A program made the translations under genes and the position numbers. Below are positions 51,968 through 60,647 of a DNA stretch of 64,000 nt, one piece after another (positions within the stretch are counted from its first letter, which is position 1; each line of letters starts with the position of its first letter). Under the pieces are notes generated by a model, which was not told the origin of the DNA, did no database searches, and saw nothing but the letters and a program-made list of their open reading frames with translations. The stretch is taken from NCBI RefSeq assembly GCF_000308775.1, contig NZ_BAGJ01000091.1, forward strand, positions 1 through 64,000, written 5' to 3'. The stretch is from Nocardia testacea NBRC 100365 (GTDB lineage: Bacteria > Actinomycetota > Actinomycetes > Mycobacteriales > Mycobacteriaceae).

Positions 51968-53034
51968 CACTGCCCTCTCTTGCGCTGGTCCGCGGGGATG
52001 CGCTGCAGACCCGGTTCGGTCGCGGAGCCGACGTAGAGATCGCCGGTGGTGTCGTCGGCGGTCACCGCGTTCGGCTGCCGGATCGTCGGATACCGGCCCA
52101 CCTCGCGCGGTGTACCCGTCGACAGGTCGTAGCCGACGATCTCGTTGCTCTGCGTGCACGTCACCCATACGGTGTCAGAACGCCGGTCGTAGGCGAGTGC
52201 GTAAGGCGACGATCCTACCGGGTAGCGCTGACGCAGCACGAGTGGATCGGTGGTGAAGACCAGGAGCTGGCCGCTGTCGGGATCGGTGACCACGACCCGG
52301 TCGTAGGAGGCTTCGACGAGGTTCGCGGCCCCGGTGCCGGCCCGGAGCGCGAGTCCGAGCCGCTCGCCACCGGCCGCTATCTCGGTGAGCAGGGTCTGGC
52401 GGCGGTCCAGTACGGCGAGGGTGTCGCCGGTGAGGGCGATCGCGTCGGCGGACACCAGACCGGACACGGTCTGCCGGACGCGGCCGTCCCGGCCGAGCAG
52501 CAGCACCCGGCCGTCGGCGGTACCGGCGATCAGAGTGCCGTCCGGGCGGGAGCGCACACTGCGCAGTTCGCCGTCGACGGGGATGCGGGTGACGGCGCGG
52601 GTCGCGGTGTCGATGCGCAGGATCGCGCCGTCGGCGGCGGCGAGGATCTCTCCGGCGGTGCCGGCGGCGATCGCGGTGGCCGGGTCCGGGAGCCGCACCT
52701 GATGGGTGGTGGGCGGTTCGGTGGCCGGAGTGAACACGGTGAGTGTGGTCCCGGCGGGATCGAGGCCGGCGAGGTTTCCGCTGCCCGGCTCGCCGACGAG
52801 CGCGGTGAGCGCGGTCGGGGCCGGATGGACCTGCCCGGCGGGAGCGGTGGCGGCCGGTGGTGAGACCGCCGGTGTCGCGGGTTCGCGGGTGGGTACGTCG
52901 CCGGGGCCGGGCTCACCGTCGCCCGAACAGCCGGTCAGCGCGACAGCGGCGGTGAGCAATATCGCGGCGACGGTACCGCGTGGTCTCCGGCGCCGGACCC
53001 GGTGCGCTGTGTCCGGAAACGACCGATGCTGCAT
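51967..53034 (-). CDS. LppL-like beta-propeller lipoprotein
   Basis: A 355-residue lipoprotein with signal GTVAAILLTAAVALTGC (lipobox LTGC), a Pro/Thr/Ala-rich spacer (about residues 40-75), then a repeated-blade sequence of the YncE/NHL type (RIDTATRAVTRIPVDGELRS, LLGRDGRVRQTVSGLVSADA, YDRRSDTVWVTCTQSNEIVG). Its place upstream of DUF5703 and pyrD matches lppL in mycobacteria, as I recall. Surface-exposed, partner unknown. Confidence 0.85.
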   Translation of the reverse strand: MQHRSFPDTAHRVRRRRPRGTVAAILLTAAVALTGCSGDGEPGPGDVPTREPATPAVSPPAATAPAGQVHPAPTALTALVGEPGSGNLAGLDPAGTTLTVFTPATEPPTTHQVRLPDPATAIAAGTAGEILAAADGAILRIDTATRAVTRIPVDGELRSVRSRPDGTLIAGTADGRVLLLGRDGRVRQTVSGLVSADAIALTGDTLAVLDRRQTLLTEIAAGGERLGLALRAGTGAANLVEASYDRVVVTDPDSGQLLVFTTDPLVLRQRYPVGSSPYALAYDRRSDTVWVTCTQSNEIVGYDLSTGTPREVGRYPTIRQPNAVTADDTTGDLYVGSATEPGLQRIPADQRKRGQ

Positions 53035-53159
53035 TCGATTATCTGATCACGACGGGGTTGGCGGCGGTGGCAGCGGGGTATGTGGGGTGTCGGCAGCCCG
53101 GCTGCGGTGCGGACCGGGTTAACGTACGGATCAGATGGTGCGGAGGTCAGGAGTTGACG

Positions 53160-53510
53160 ATGCACGAGGTACCGGGTTTTTCCGCCGACGAGGTGACCAC
53201 GGGCCCGTTCGCGCACGGATTCGGTCGGACCGGGGACGGACGGTCGTTCGCGTTCCGCACGGTGCGGGCGACGCTGCGCCTGGAGGTCTACCGGCCCGAC
53301 CTCCCTCCGGAAGAGGTGCCCGGGCCCGAAGATGTGGTGGCTGTCGCGGAAACCCATGTCACCGATATCGATCTCGACGACACCCGCAGTGTGGTGGCAC
53401 TGGTACGGGATCTGCTCCCTGCCGCCGAGCCGCCGCCGCGAGGCCGTAATGTTCCGACTGTGCGGGCGCTGCTGGCCCGGATCGGGTCGGTAATCGAAGG
53501 TATGCAGTGA
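53160..53510 (+). CDS. Hypothetical protein, first gene of the MMPL operon
   Basis: A 116-residue soluble acidic protein: EVPGFSADEVTTGPFAHGFG, FAFRTVRATLRLEVYRPDLP, VVAVAETHVTDIDLDDTRSV. ATG at 53160 has AGGAG 7 bases upstream. The TGA overlaps the GTG of the following lipoprotein gene. No family recognised; its role is presumably linked to the downstream lipoprotein and transporter. Confidence 0.7.
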   Translation: MHEVPGFSADEVTTGPFAHGFGRTGDGRSFAFRTVRATLRLEVYRPDLPPEEVPGPEDVVAVAETHVTDIDLDDTRSVVALVRDLLPAAEPPPRGRNVPTVRALLARIGSVIEGMQ

Positions 53511-54094
53511 ATGATGGTATTCATGACGTGATGCGGTACACATCTGTTTTCCGGCTGGTGCGCGGTGCGCGCGCCGGATTTATGTCACTCGCCATTCTGC
53601 TCATAGCGGCGGTTTCGATGACCACCGCCTGTGGGTCCGGGGTCGACGAGGAGGCGGTGGCGGCGGCGCGCTCCTCGGCGAAGGCCGCGTTGTCCTCGTC
53701 CGCCTCGGCGACCTCGCGGGAACTGGCGTCCCGTGCGCTCCCGACGGCCGCCGAACTGGACGGGCAGATCAAACGGGCGCTGGACCCGGCGCTGCCGGAT
53801 TCGGAGCGGACCGCACTGATCGAGGACGGGGAGGCGTTCACACAGGCGATCCCCGATATGTACAAGGCACTCCAGGACAATCCGCAGGCCGTGTACGGGG
53901 TCACCGACCCGGTGTTCGACAACCACGACGGCACGGTGACCGCGACATTGCGGCTGGACAAGGACGGCTCCGGTACCGCCGTACGGACCACCGTGGTGCA
54001 TTTCATCTATCTCGACGGCGCCTGGAAGTTGTCGCGGACCGATCTGTGCGGGATCCTGCGCTCGGCCGATTACCGAACTCCGGCGTGCGGTTAG
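53507..54094 (+). CDS. MTB12-like (low molecular weight antigen) lipoprotein
   Basis: A 195-residue lipoprotein with signal FMSLAILLIAAVSMTTAC (lipobox TTAC). The mature C-terminal domain runs LPTAAELDGQIKRALDPALP, VTDPVFDNHDGTVTATLRLD and VVHFIYLDGAWKLSRTDLCG, the pattern of the MTB12/CFP-2 domain of secreted mycobacterial antigens. GTG 53507 overlaps the previous stop; ATG 53531 is an alternative start that keeps the signal. It precedes an MMPL transporter by 18 bases and may be its periplasmic partner. Confidence 0.78.
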   Translation: MNDGIHDVMRYTSVFRLVRGARAGFMSLAILLIAAVSMTTACGSGVDEEAVAAARSSAKAALSSSASATSRELASRALPTAAELDGQIKRALDPALPDSERTALIEDGEAFTQAIPDMYKALQDNPQAVYGVTDPVFDNHDGTVTATLRLDKDGSGTAVRTTVVHFIYLDGAWKLSRTDLCGILRSADYRTPACG

Positions 54095-54111
54095 ACGCCG
54101 GGCGTCCGCGG

Positions 54112-56232
54112 ATGGGCACGGCGGAAACCCACCGGTGGGGTCGTATCGTGTACCGGCACCGGGTCGCGATGCTCGTGCTCTTCCTGGCCGTGGTGGCGAT
54201 ATCGGGCCTGTACGGCCGTGATCTCGCGGATCGGCTGACCCAGGAGGGTTGGTTCGACGAGTCGAGCGAGTCGGTGGCGGCCTCGAAGCTGGCCGACGCG
54301 ACCTTCGGCCGTGATACCGACAGCGATGTGATCGCCCTGTACACCGCGCCACCGGGGCGCACGGTGGACGATCCGCAGGTCCGGGCGGCGGTGACCGCTC
54401 AGCTGGCCGGTCTGCTGCGCGACCATCCCGACCGGGTGCTGCGGATCGACAGCTACTGGGACAGTGCGCTGTCGGGGCAGTTCGCCGACGATTCCCGGAC
54501 CCACGCGTTCGCCAGTATCGGTCTGCGCGGTGAAGGTTCGGCGACCGTCGACAACTACCAGGCGATCGCCGGCGATTTGGCGGCCGGCGGTCCGGGTACC
54601 GGACCCGCCGGTACGACGGTGCAGGCAGCGGGCCTGCAGCCGGTGGTGGAGGGCATCAACACCGGGATGCAGGACGATATCCGGCGCGCCGAGATGATCG
54701 CGCTGCCGCTGGTGGCGATCCTGCTGTACTTCGTGTTCGGCGGCGTGGTGGCCGCTGTGCTGCCGGTCCTGATCGGGGGCATGACGATCCTGGGCACCCA
54801 GGGCATCATGCGGCTGCTGACCGGATACATCGAGGTGAATGTTTTCGCCAGTGCCGTGGTGACGCTGGTGAGTCTGGGCCTGGCGATCGACTACGGCCTG
54901 TTCACGGTGACCCGGTTCCGGGAGGAACTGGCCGCGGGCCGCGATGTGGAGGAGGCGGTGGCGCGGACGGTCGCCACGGCGGGTCGTACGGTGTTGTTCT
55001 CGGCCGCGATCATCGCGGTCAGCCTGGGTGCGCTGCTGATCTTCCCGAACGGGGTGCTGCGATCGGTGCCCTACGGCGGGATCAGCTCGGTGCTGCTGGC
55101 GGCGGTGCTGTCGGTGACCGCGTTACCGGCGATGCTGGCGATCGCGGGCCGGCGGATCGATCTGTGGCAGTGGCGGCGGTTCGCGCGGGCCGGTACCGAG
55201 GCCGAGATCGATCGTGGGATCTTCTCCCGGCTGGCGCGCCGGGCGATGGCGCGGCCGTGGGCGGTGATCGTTCCGGTGGTGCTGGGCCTGCTGGTGCTGA
55301 TGGTGCCGTTCCGGCATATCGAGTTCGGTGGTCTGAGCGAGAAGTACCTGGCACAGGACAATCCGGCGCGGATGGCGCAGGAGGAGTTCGACGCCCTGTT
55401 CCCGGGCTTCCGGACCGAACCGCTGCGCCTGGTCGTGACGGGCGCGGACGCGTCGCAACTGAGCGATATCCGCCTACAGGCCAATACCACTCCGGGATTG
55501 ACAGGCCCGTTCGAACCCGCCGCACCCACCCGCGACGGGATCAATGTGCTGGAGGCGGGGCTGGTCGACGATCGGGCCGCCGATACCGCCATCGCGGTGC
55601 TGCGCGGTATCGAGGAACCCGACGGTGTCCAGGTGATGGTGGCGGGCGTGCCGGCGCTGGAACGCGACAGTATTCACGGCCTGCTCGACGGGCTGCCGGT
55701 GCTGGCGGCCATTCTGGTGGCGGCGGCGCTGGCGTTGATGTACGCGGCATTCCGTTCGCTGATCCTGGCGGTGAAGGCGGTGGTGATGTCGGCGCTGAGC
55801 CTGGGCGCCACGCTCGGCATCCTGACCTGGATATTCGTGGAGGGGCACGGGGCGCGGTTGTTCGATTTCACCCCGGGACCGCTGATGTTCGCCGTGCTGG
55901 TGCTGATCGTGACCGTGGTGTTCGGGCTCTCGACCGACTACGAGGTATTCCTGCTGTCGCGGGTGGTGGAGGCCCGGGCCGCGGGAGCCGACCCACCGGA
56001 GGCCATCCGGTACGGGATCGCGCACACAGGCGGGGTGATCACCTCGGCGGCGGCGATCCTCATCGTGGTGACGGGTGCGTTCGGTTTCTCGGAACTGGTG
56101 ATGATGAAGTACATCGCCTACGGCATGATCGCGGCCCTGGTGCTGGACGCCACGGTCATCCGGATGTTGCTGACCCCCGCCGTGCTGAAACTCGTCTGGC
56201 GACCCGGGCCGCGGGCCGCACGGCCCGGGTGA
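54112..56232 (+). CDS. MMPL-family (RND superfamily) transporter
   Basis: A 706-residue membrane transporter with two repeats of one plus five helices. TM1 at about 15-33 (VAMLVLFLAVVAISGLYG), an extracytoplasmic domain with DESSESVAASKLADATFGRD, then helices including SLGLAIDYGLFTVTRFREEL with the proton-relay Asp-Tyr pair; the second half repeats this as VFGLSTDYEVFLLSRVVEAR. It lacks the long C-terminal domain of MmpL3. Family members export lipids such as mycolate or glycopeptidolipid precursors. Start ATG at 54112; earlier in-frame codons overlap the lipoprotein gene. Confidence 0.93.
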   Translation: MGTAETHRWGRIVYRHRVAMLVLFLAVVAISGLYGRDLADRLTQEGWFDESSESVAASKLADATFGRDTDSDVIALYTAPPGRTVDDPQVRAAVTAQLAGLLRDHPDRVLRIDSYWDSALSGQFADDSRTHAFASIGLRGEGSATVDNYQAIAGDLAAGGPGTGPAGTTVQAAGLQPVVEGINTGMQDDIRRAEMIALPLVAILLYFVFGGVVAAVLPVLIGGMTILGTQGIMRLLTGYIEVNVFASAVVTLVSLGLAIDYGLFTVTRFREELAAGRDVEEAVARTVATAGRTVLFSAAIIAVSLGALLIFPNGVLRSVPYGGISSVLLAAVLSVTALPAMLAIAGRRIDLWQWRRFARAGTEAEIDRGIFSRLARRAMARPWAVIVPVVLGLLVLMVPFRHIEFGGLSEKYLAQDNPARMAQEEFDALFPGFRTEPLRLVVTGADASQLSDIRLQANTTPGLTGPFEPAAPTRDGINVLEAGLVDDRAADTAIAVLRGIEEPDGVQVMVAGVPALERDSIHGLLDGLPVLAAILVAAALALMYAAFRSLILAVKAVVMSALSLGATLGILTWIFVEGHGARLFDFTPGPLMFAVLVLIVTVVFGLSTDYEVFLLSRVVEARAAGADPPEAIRYGIAHTGGVITSAAAILIVVTGAFGFSELVMMKYIAYGMIAALVLDATVIRMLLTPAVLKLVWRPGPRAARPG

Positions 56233-56235
56233 CGC

Positions 56236-57117
56236 TCAGCCGCGTGCCGGACGGGCCGGCAGTACCAGTTGCGCGCCGGTGCCCGGATGGTCGAGGACCT
56301 CGACCGGGTACCGGTAGACGCGGGTGAGCAACTCACCGGTGAGGACCTCGCGCGGCGGCCCGGCGGCCGCGACGCGACCGTCGTCCAGTACGGCGACGCG
56401 GTCGGCGTAGGCGGCGGCGGAGGCCAGGTCGTGCAGGACGATCACCACCGCGGCGCCGGCTGCGGCGCGGTCCGCGGCGAGGGCGAGCACGGCTTCCTGA
56501 TGTCCCAGGTCGAGGGCCGCGGTCGGTTCGTCCAGCAGCAGGGTCGCGGTGTCCTGGGCCAGCACCCGGGCCAGTGCGACCCGGGCCCGTTCCCCGCCGG
56601 ACAGGCTGGGGAACGCCCGGCCGGCGAGGTGGGTGCTGTCGGTGGCGGCCATGGCGGCCGCGATGATCTCGCCGTCGCGGCCGGCGTGCGGGGTCCGCTG
56701 CCAGGGAGCGCGCCCCATGGCGACCACTTCCGCGGCGGTGAACGGGAAGCCGACCGTATGCGCCTGCGGCAGTACCGCGCGCCGGCGGGCCATATCGATA
56801 GGTGTCCAGCGGTCGAGCGGGTGGCCGTCGAGTTCGATGCTGCCCTCGCCGGGGTCCAGTTCGCCCGCGAGGACCGCGAGCAGCGTCGATTTACCGGCGC
56901 CGTTGGGGCCGACCAGGGCCACGACCTCACCGGCGGCGACCTGGAAATCGACGCCGTCGAGTACTCGCCGCGTCCCGCCACCGCCTCCGTGCCGGTCCAG
57001 CGTGACCGCCCGCGCGCACAATGTGACGCGACCCGGTTCCGGGGCGGCGGGCAGGTCGTGCCCGCGCCGCAGCAGCCCGGTGAACCCGTGTCGCAGGGTG
57101 GTGGTCTCCGCGGTCAT
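56236..57117 (-). CDS. hmuV: Haem ABC transporter ATP-binding protein
   Basis: A 293-residue ATPase: Walker A VGPNGAGKST, Q-loop PQAHTVGFPF, signature LSGGERARVALARVL, Walker B LLLDEPTAALDLG and H-loop VLHDLASAAAYAD. The PQxHTVGFPF variant and context point to haem rather than siderophore import. ATG overlaps the stop of hmuU by 4 bases. It ends 4 bases from the convergent MMPL gene. Confidence 0.92.
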   Translation of the reverse strand: MTAETTTLRHGFTGLLRRGHDLPAAPEPGRVTLCARAVTLDRHGGGGGTRRVLDGVDFQVAAGEVVALVGPNGAGKSTLLAVLAGELDPGEGSIELDGHPLDRWTPIDMARRRAVLPQAHTVGFPFTAAEVVAMGRAPWQRTPHAGRDGEIIAAAMAATDSTHLAGRAFPSLSGGERARVALARVLAQDTATLLLDEPTAALDLGHQEAVLALAADRAAAGAAVVIVLHDLASAAAYADRVAVLDDGRVAAAGPPREVLTGELLTRVYRYPVEVLDHPGTGAQLVLPARPARG

Positions 57118-58196
57118 GCCCAGCCTCCCGCCCGGGCCCGGGTGCGGCGCAGCAGCCAGAAGAAGAACGGGGCGCCGATGAGAGAGGTGAGCATGCCCAG
57201 CGGTAGGTCGGCGTTGTCGACCAAGGAGCGGGCGGCCACATCGGCGCCCAGCAGCACGACGGCTCCGGTGACCGCGCTGACCGGCACCAGCGCCCGATGT
57301 CCGGGCCCGACGACCATGCGCACCACATGCGGCACGATAAGGCCCACGAACAGGATGATCCCGGTGAAGGCGACTCCCGCGGTGGTCAGCACGGCGACGA
57401 TCACGATCACCGTGCGCCGCAGCCGTTCCACATCGACGCCGAGATGGCGGGCCGCGGATTCACCGAGCGCGAGCAGATCGAGCCGGGGCGCGACGAGGAC
57501 CGCGCCGGCGATTCCCGCAACGGTCAGGACCGCGACGACCGTGACCGCGTCCCAGGTGGCGCCGTTGAGGCTGCCGAGTTGCCAGAACACGATCTGGTCG
57601 CGTGCCGCGGGCGAGGCGACGAACAGCAGGAAGGCGATGAGCCCGCCGGCGAACGCGTTGATCGCGACACCGGTGAGCACCAGGGTCACCACTTCGGTGC
57701 GGCCGTTCGCCCGCGACAGCATGTACACCAGCGCGGTGGTGAACAGTCCGGCGGCGAACGCGGCCGCCGCGACCGACCAGGCGGCCACGAAGGCTCCGCC
57801 GAACACGATCACCGTTCCGGCGCCCACCGCCGCACCCGAGGACACTCCGATGACGCCGGGTTCGGCGAGCGGATTGGCGAACACACCCTGCAGCAGCGCC
57901 CCGGCGGTGGCCAGGGCGGCGCCCACGAGGATCGCCAGGACCACGCGCGGGAACCGGACCTCCCACAGCGTGACCTCTCCGGCCGGGTGGGCGGGCAGCG
58001 GACCCCAGTCCAGGCCGATCCGGTGCGCGACACTGCCGAAGACCTCGGCGGGCGTCGTGGGGACCTGCCCGATGGCGGCGGACGCCAGGGCCAGCACCAC
58101 CAGCGCCACGGTGGCGACGGTGAAGGCGAGGACCGCGCGGCGGCCGGGGTGGCCGATGGCCGGGGGCGCGGGTCGTTTCTCCAGGGTGACGGTCAT
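57114..58196 (-). CDS. hmuU: Haem ABC transporter permease (FecCD family)
   Basis: A 360-residue permease with about 10 helices. Conserved blocks: RFPRVVLAILVGAALATAGA, LQGVFANPLAEPGVIGVSSG, WQLGSLNGATWDA and FVGLIVPHVVRMVVGPGHRA, the BtuC/HmuU coupling and gating regions. ATG at 58196 overlaps the end of a short ORF that starts inside the hmuT stop. An in-frame extension upstream is not protein-like. Confidence 0.93.
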   Translation of the reverse strand: MTVTLEKRPAPPAIGHPGRRAVLAFTVATVALVVLALASAAIGQVPTTPAEVFGSVAHRIGLDWGPLPAHPAGEVTLWEVRFPRVVLAILVGAALATAGALLQGVFANPLAEPGVIGVSSGAAVGAGTVIVFGGAFVAAWSVAAAAFAAGLFTTALVYMLSRANGRTEVVTLVLTGVAINAFAGGLIAFLLFVASPAARDQIVFWQLGSLNGATWDAVTVVAVLTVAGIAGAVLVAPRLDLLALGESAARHLGVDVERLRRTVIVIVAVLTTAGVAFTGIILFVGLIVPHVVRMVVGPGHRALVPVSAVTGAVVLLGADVAARSLVDNADLPLGMLTSLIGAPFFFWLLRRTRARAGGWA

Positions 58197-58270
58197 ACCG
58201 GGTCCGTCCGCCGGACCGAGGGCCCTCTGCGGTGACGCGGCGCTGCCGCCCGCGGACCTGACTCGCTCAT
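58193..58270 (-). CDS. Possible 25-codon linker ORF between hmuT and hmuU
   Basis: ATG at 58270 overlaps the hmuT stop (ATGA), and its TGA overlaps the hmuU ATG (ATGA). It encodes 25 mostly Pro/Arg/Ala residues (MSESGPRAAAPRHRRGPSVR then five more). It probably serves to carry ribosomes from hmuT to hmuU; a functional peptide is not suggested by the composition. Confidence 0.3.
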   Translation of the reverse strand: MSESGPRAAAPRHRRGPSVRRTDPV

Positions 58271-59304
58271 GCGCCGGGCCGGCCGTACACGGCATCGGAC
58301 AGCGCGGAGATGACCCGGCCGGTATTGGGTCCGAACGACAGCAGCACCGCGTCGGACATGTCGACGATCCGCTTGTTCCGGCCCGCCGGTGTCTGCGCGA
58401 TCCCGGGGATCCGGACGATACCGTCGACGCCGCCGATCGATTTCATGCCGTCGGTCATGACCAGCAGGACATCCGGGGCGGCCGCGATCATGGCTTCGCT
58501 GGTGATGGCGGTGAACGGTTCGGTCAGCCCGGCCTGCTGCCCGGCATCCTCGGCGCCCAGCGCGGCGATGAGCGCGTCGGCGCCGGAGCCGGGCCCGGCG
58601 AGCATGGTGATGGCGCTGGAGCGCAGGTACAGGAACGCGATCCGCAGCCGTGGATCCGGCACGGGTACCGCGGCGGAGGCCGCCGCGATCTCGTCGCTGG
58701 TGCGGCGACCGAGTTCCTGTCCGCGCCCGGGCACACCGAGGGCGGCGGCGACCGCCTCGATCTGCGGGACCACCCCCTCCATGGTGCGTTCCGGGTCGAA
58801 GTACACGACGGTGATCCCGGTGGCGCGCAACTGTTCCCGGACCGCCGGGGACGCGCTGGTGGTGTCGGTGAGGAACACGCTGGGCCGCAACGCCAGAATC
58901 GATTCCACATTGAGTGCGCCGTTGCCGCCGGTGACGTTCGGCAGGTGGGAGACAGCGGGGAACGCCGCCGCGGTGCTGCGGCCGACCAGGTTCTCGCCCA
59001 GGCCCAGCGCCCAGACGATCTGGGCGAGGGTGCCGTACCGATCCGCGGCGACGATCCGGCTCGCGTCGGTGACCGTGACATCGGTGCCGTCGAAGGAGCG
59101 GACGGTGGCCGGTAGGACCGGTGTGGGCGGGGGAGTGATCGGTACCGGGTCCAGGTCGTCGAGGACCGCGGTGGCCGGGCCCTGCCGGGTGGTGGCGCCG
59201 GCGGGTTCGGGACTGTCGCAGGCGGCGGTGAGTACGAGCAGGCCCGCCGCGAGTCCTGCCAGCAGTGCGCGCGCCCGTCCGGAGCGGACCCGGTGATACC
59301 TCAT
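58267..59304 (-). CDS. hmuT: Haem/hemin-binding lipoprotein of the HmuTUV importer
   Basis: A 345-residue class III substrate-binding protein with signal ALLAGLAAGLLVLTAAC (lipobox TAAC). The mature protein has DASRIVAADRYGTLAQIVWA, LGLGENLVGRSTAAAFPAVS, GNGALNVESILALRPSVFLT, and IAFLYLRSSAITMLAGPGSG, as in HmuT proteins. First gene of hmuTUV. Its ATG overlaps an IdeR/DtxR-like iron box, so iron-dependent repression is expected. Confidence 0.93.
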   Translation of the reverse strand: MRYHRVRSGRARALLAGLAAGLLVLTAACDSPEPAGATTRQGPATAVLDDLDPVPITPPPTPVLPATVRSFDGTDVTVTDASRIVAADRYGTLAQIVWALGLGENLVGRSTAAAFPAVSHLPNVTGGNGALNVESILALRPSVFLTDTTSASPAVREQLRATGITVVYFDPERTMEGVVPQIEAVAAALGVPGRGQELGRRTSDEIAAASAAVPVPDPRLRIAFLYLRSSAITMLAGPGSGADALIAALGAEDAGQQAGLTEPFTAITSEAMIAAAPDVLLVMTDGMKSIGGVDGIVRIPGIAQTPAGRNKRIVDMSDAVLLSFGPNTGRVISALSDAVYGRPGA

Positions 59305-59322
59305 GAAGGCAAGGCTAATCCG
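59304..59322 (-). promoter_or_regulatory. IdeR/DtxR-like iron box at the hmuT start
   Basis: tgaaggcaaggctaatccg aligns with the DtxR/IdeR consensus (TTAGGTTAGGCTAACCTAA) at 11 of the 15 bases of its core (AGGcaAGGCTAAtCc). It touches the start codon of hmuT, within the 51-base gap after the aldo/keto reductase gene. Binding would block transcription under iron-replete conditions. Confidence 0.55.
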
Positions 59323-59355
59323 TGGGGGTGCGTCCGGTGCTCGCCCGCCCCCGCA

Positions 59356-60330
59356 CTACGGGGTGGAGCTCACATCGTCGAGGGCGGCGGCGATCGCCCG
59401 CGGCAGCTCCAGCGTTTCGGCGGCCAGTACCCCGGTGAGCTGCCCCATATCGCGGGCGCCGACGAGCATGCTCGCGACCCCGGGCCGGTCCCGCACCCAC
59501 GCCAGCGCGACCGCCAGCGGGGAGGTGGCCAGCCCGTCGGCGGCGGTGACCAGTGCGTCCACCACGGCGGTGGCGCGGTCGTCGTCGAGGCGGCCGCGGA
59601 TCTCGGCGGCGGTGGCCTCGTCGGCGGCGCGGGAATCGGCCGGGACACCGTCGCGGTATTTCCCGGTGAGAATGCCGCCCGCCAGCGCGGCGGTGGCCAC
59701 CAGACCCGCGCCGTGGTGCGCGGCGGCCGGGACCGTATCGTCCTCCGCGCCCCGGGTGAGCAGCGAATACGGGGTCTGGACGGCGGTGATCGGGCTGACC
59801 GCGGCGAGGCTGGCCAGCTGCCAGGCGGTGAAGCCGCGGACCCCGGCGTAGCGGGTGCGTCCGGAGCTGATCGCGTATTCCAGGGTGGCGGCGATCTCGC
59901 CGAGTGGGGTGCTCGGATCCCAGGCGGTGATCTGCCACAGGTCCACGTGGTCGGTACCCAGTTCCAGCAGCGTCCGGTCCAGCTGTCGCAGCAGGCTGCG
60001 GCGCGAGCAGTCGACCGTGATACGCGCCTGCCCGGGCGGTGGCGGTTCACTGCCCGCGGGCACCGCGGGCAGATGCGGTACCAGACCCGCGCCGGCACAC
60101 AGGACGAGCTCGTCGCGGGAGACCAGATCGCCGAGGAGATCGGCGAGGATCCGCTGCGCGGCCCCGCCGGCATAGGCGGGCGATGTGTCGACGAGGGTGC
60201 CGCCGGATTCGGCGAACGCGATCAGTTGCGCGGCGGCGGTATCGGGGTCGGTATGGCTGCCCCAGGTGTGGGTGGCCAACCCGATCCGGGAAACCCGCAG
60301 TCCGCTGCGGCCGACGGTGCGCTGTTCCAT
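59356..60330 (-). CDS. Aldo/keto reductase
   Basis: A 324-residue TIM-barrel oxidoreductase of the voltage-gated-channel-beta-like AKR group. Seen: [20 protein letters not shown], catalytic Asp/Tyr in [58 protein letters not shown], and the NADP-binding C-terminus [20 protein letters not shown] at 60330 chosen for its canonical N-terminus; the frame extends upstream. Substrate unknown. Confidence 0.9.
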   Translation of the reverse strand: MEQRTVGRSGLRVSRIGLATHTWGSHTDPDTAAAQLIAFAESGGTLVDTSPAYAGGAAQRILADLLGDLVSRDELVLCAGAGLVPHLPAVPAGSEPPPPGQARITVDCSRRSLLRQLDRTLLELGTDHVDLWQITAWDPSTPLGEIAATLEYAISSGRTRYAGVRGFTAWQLASLAAVSPITAVQTPYSLLTRGAEDDTVPAAAHHGAGLVATAALAGGILTGKYRDGVPADSRAADEATAAEIRGRLDDDRATAVVDALVTAADGLATSPLAVALAWVRDRPGVASMLVGARDMGQLTGVLAAETLELPRAIAAALDDVSSTP

Positions 60331-60647
60331 CACCGGGTCTCCGTGTCCGGCATGAGCGGGCAAGGCCCGGAGGCGGTAGCGACGCGCGACCACGGAGAGC
60401 CCTCGCTCATACCCGGAAGACACTGCACGGTTCGACTGATCCTCACGGCGCCCAGCCTAGAGTGTGTTCGCGCGGGGACGGTCCGCGACGATCGGTCCGC
60501 TCGGCGTGTCCGCCGCACAGCGGCCGCCGCGCGGGGTCCGGGGTGGGCACTGTAGGGTCGCTGCCGGTCGTCGCCGTGCCCGGATGCGGCCGGGGTTGCC
60601 GTAAGACCGAAGGCGGAGCGGGTTTTCGGCGTTGTACAGGAGGATGT
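60331..60647. other. Intergenic promoter region, no gene seen
   Basis: About 317 bases between the divergent aldo/keto reductase and uppP genes. No recognisable protein in any frame. AGGAGG at 60638-60643 is the uppP ribosome-binding site. Confidence 0.5.
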
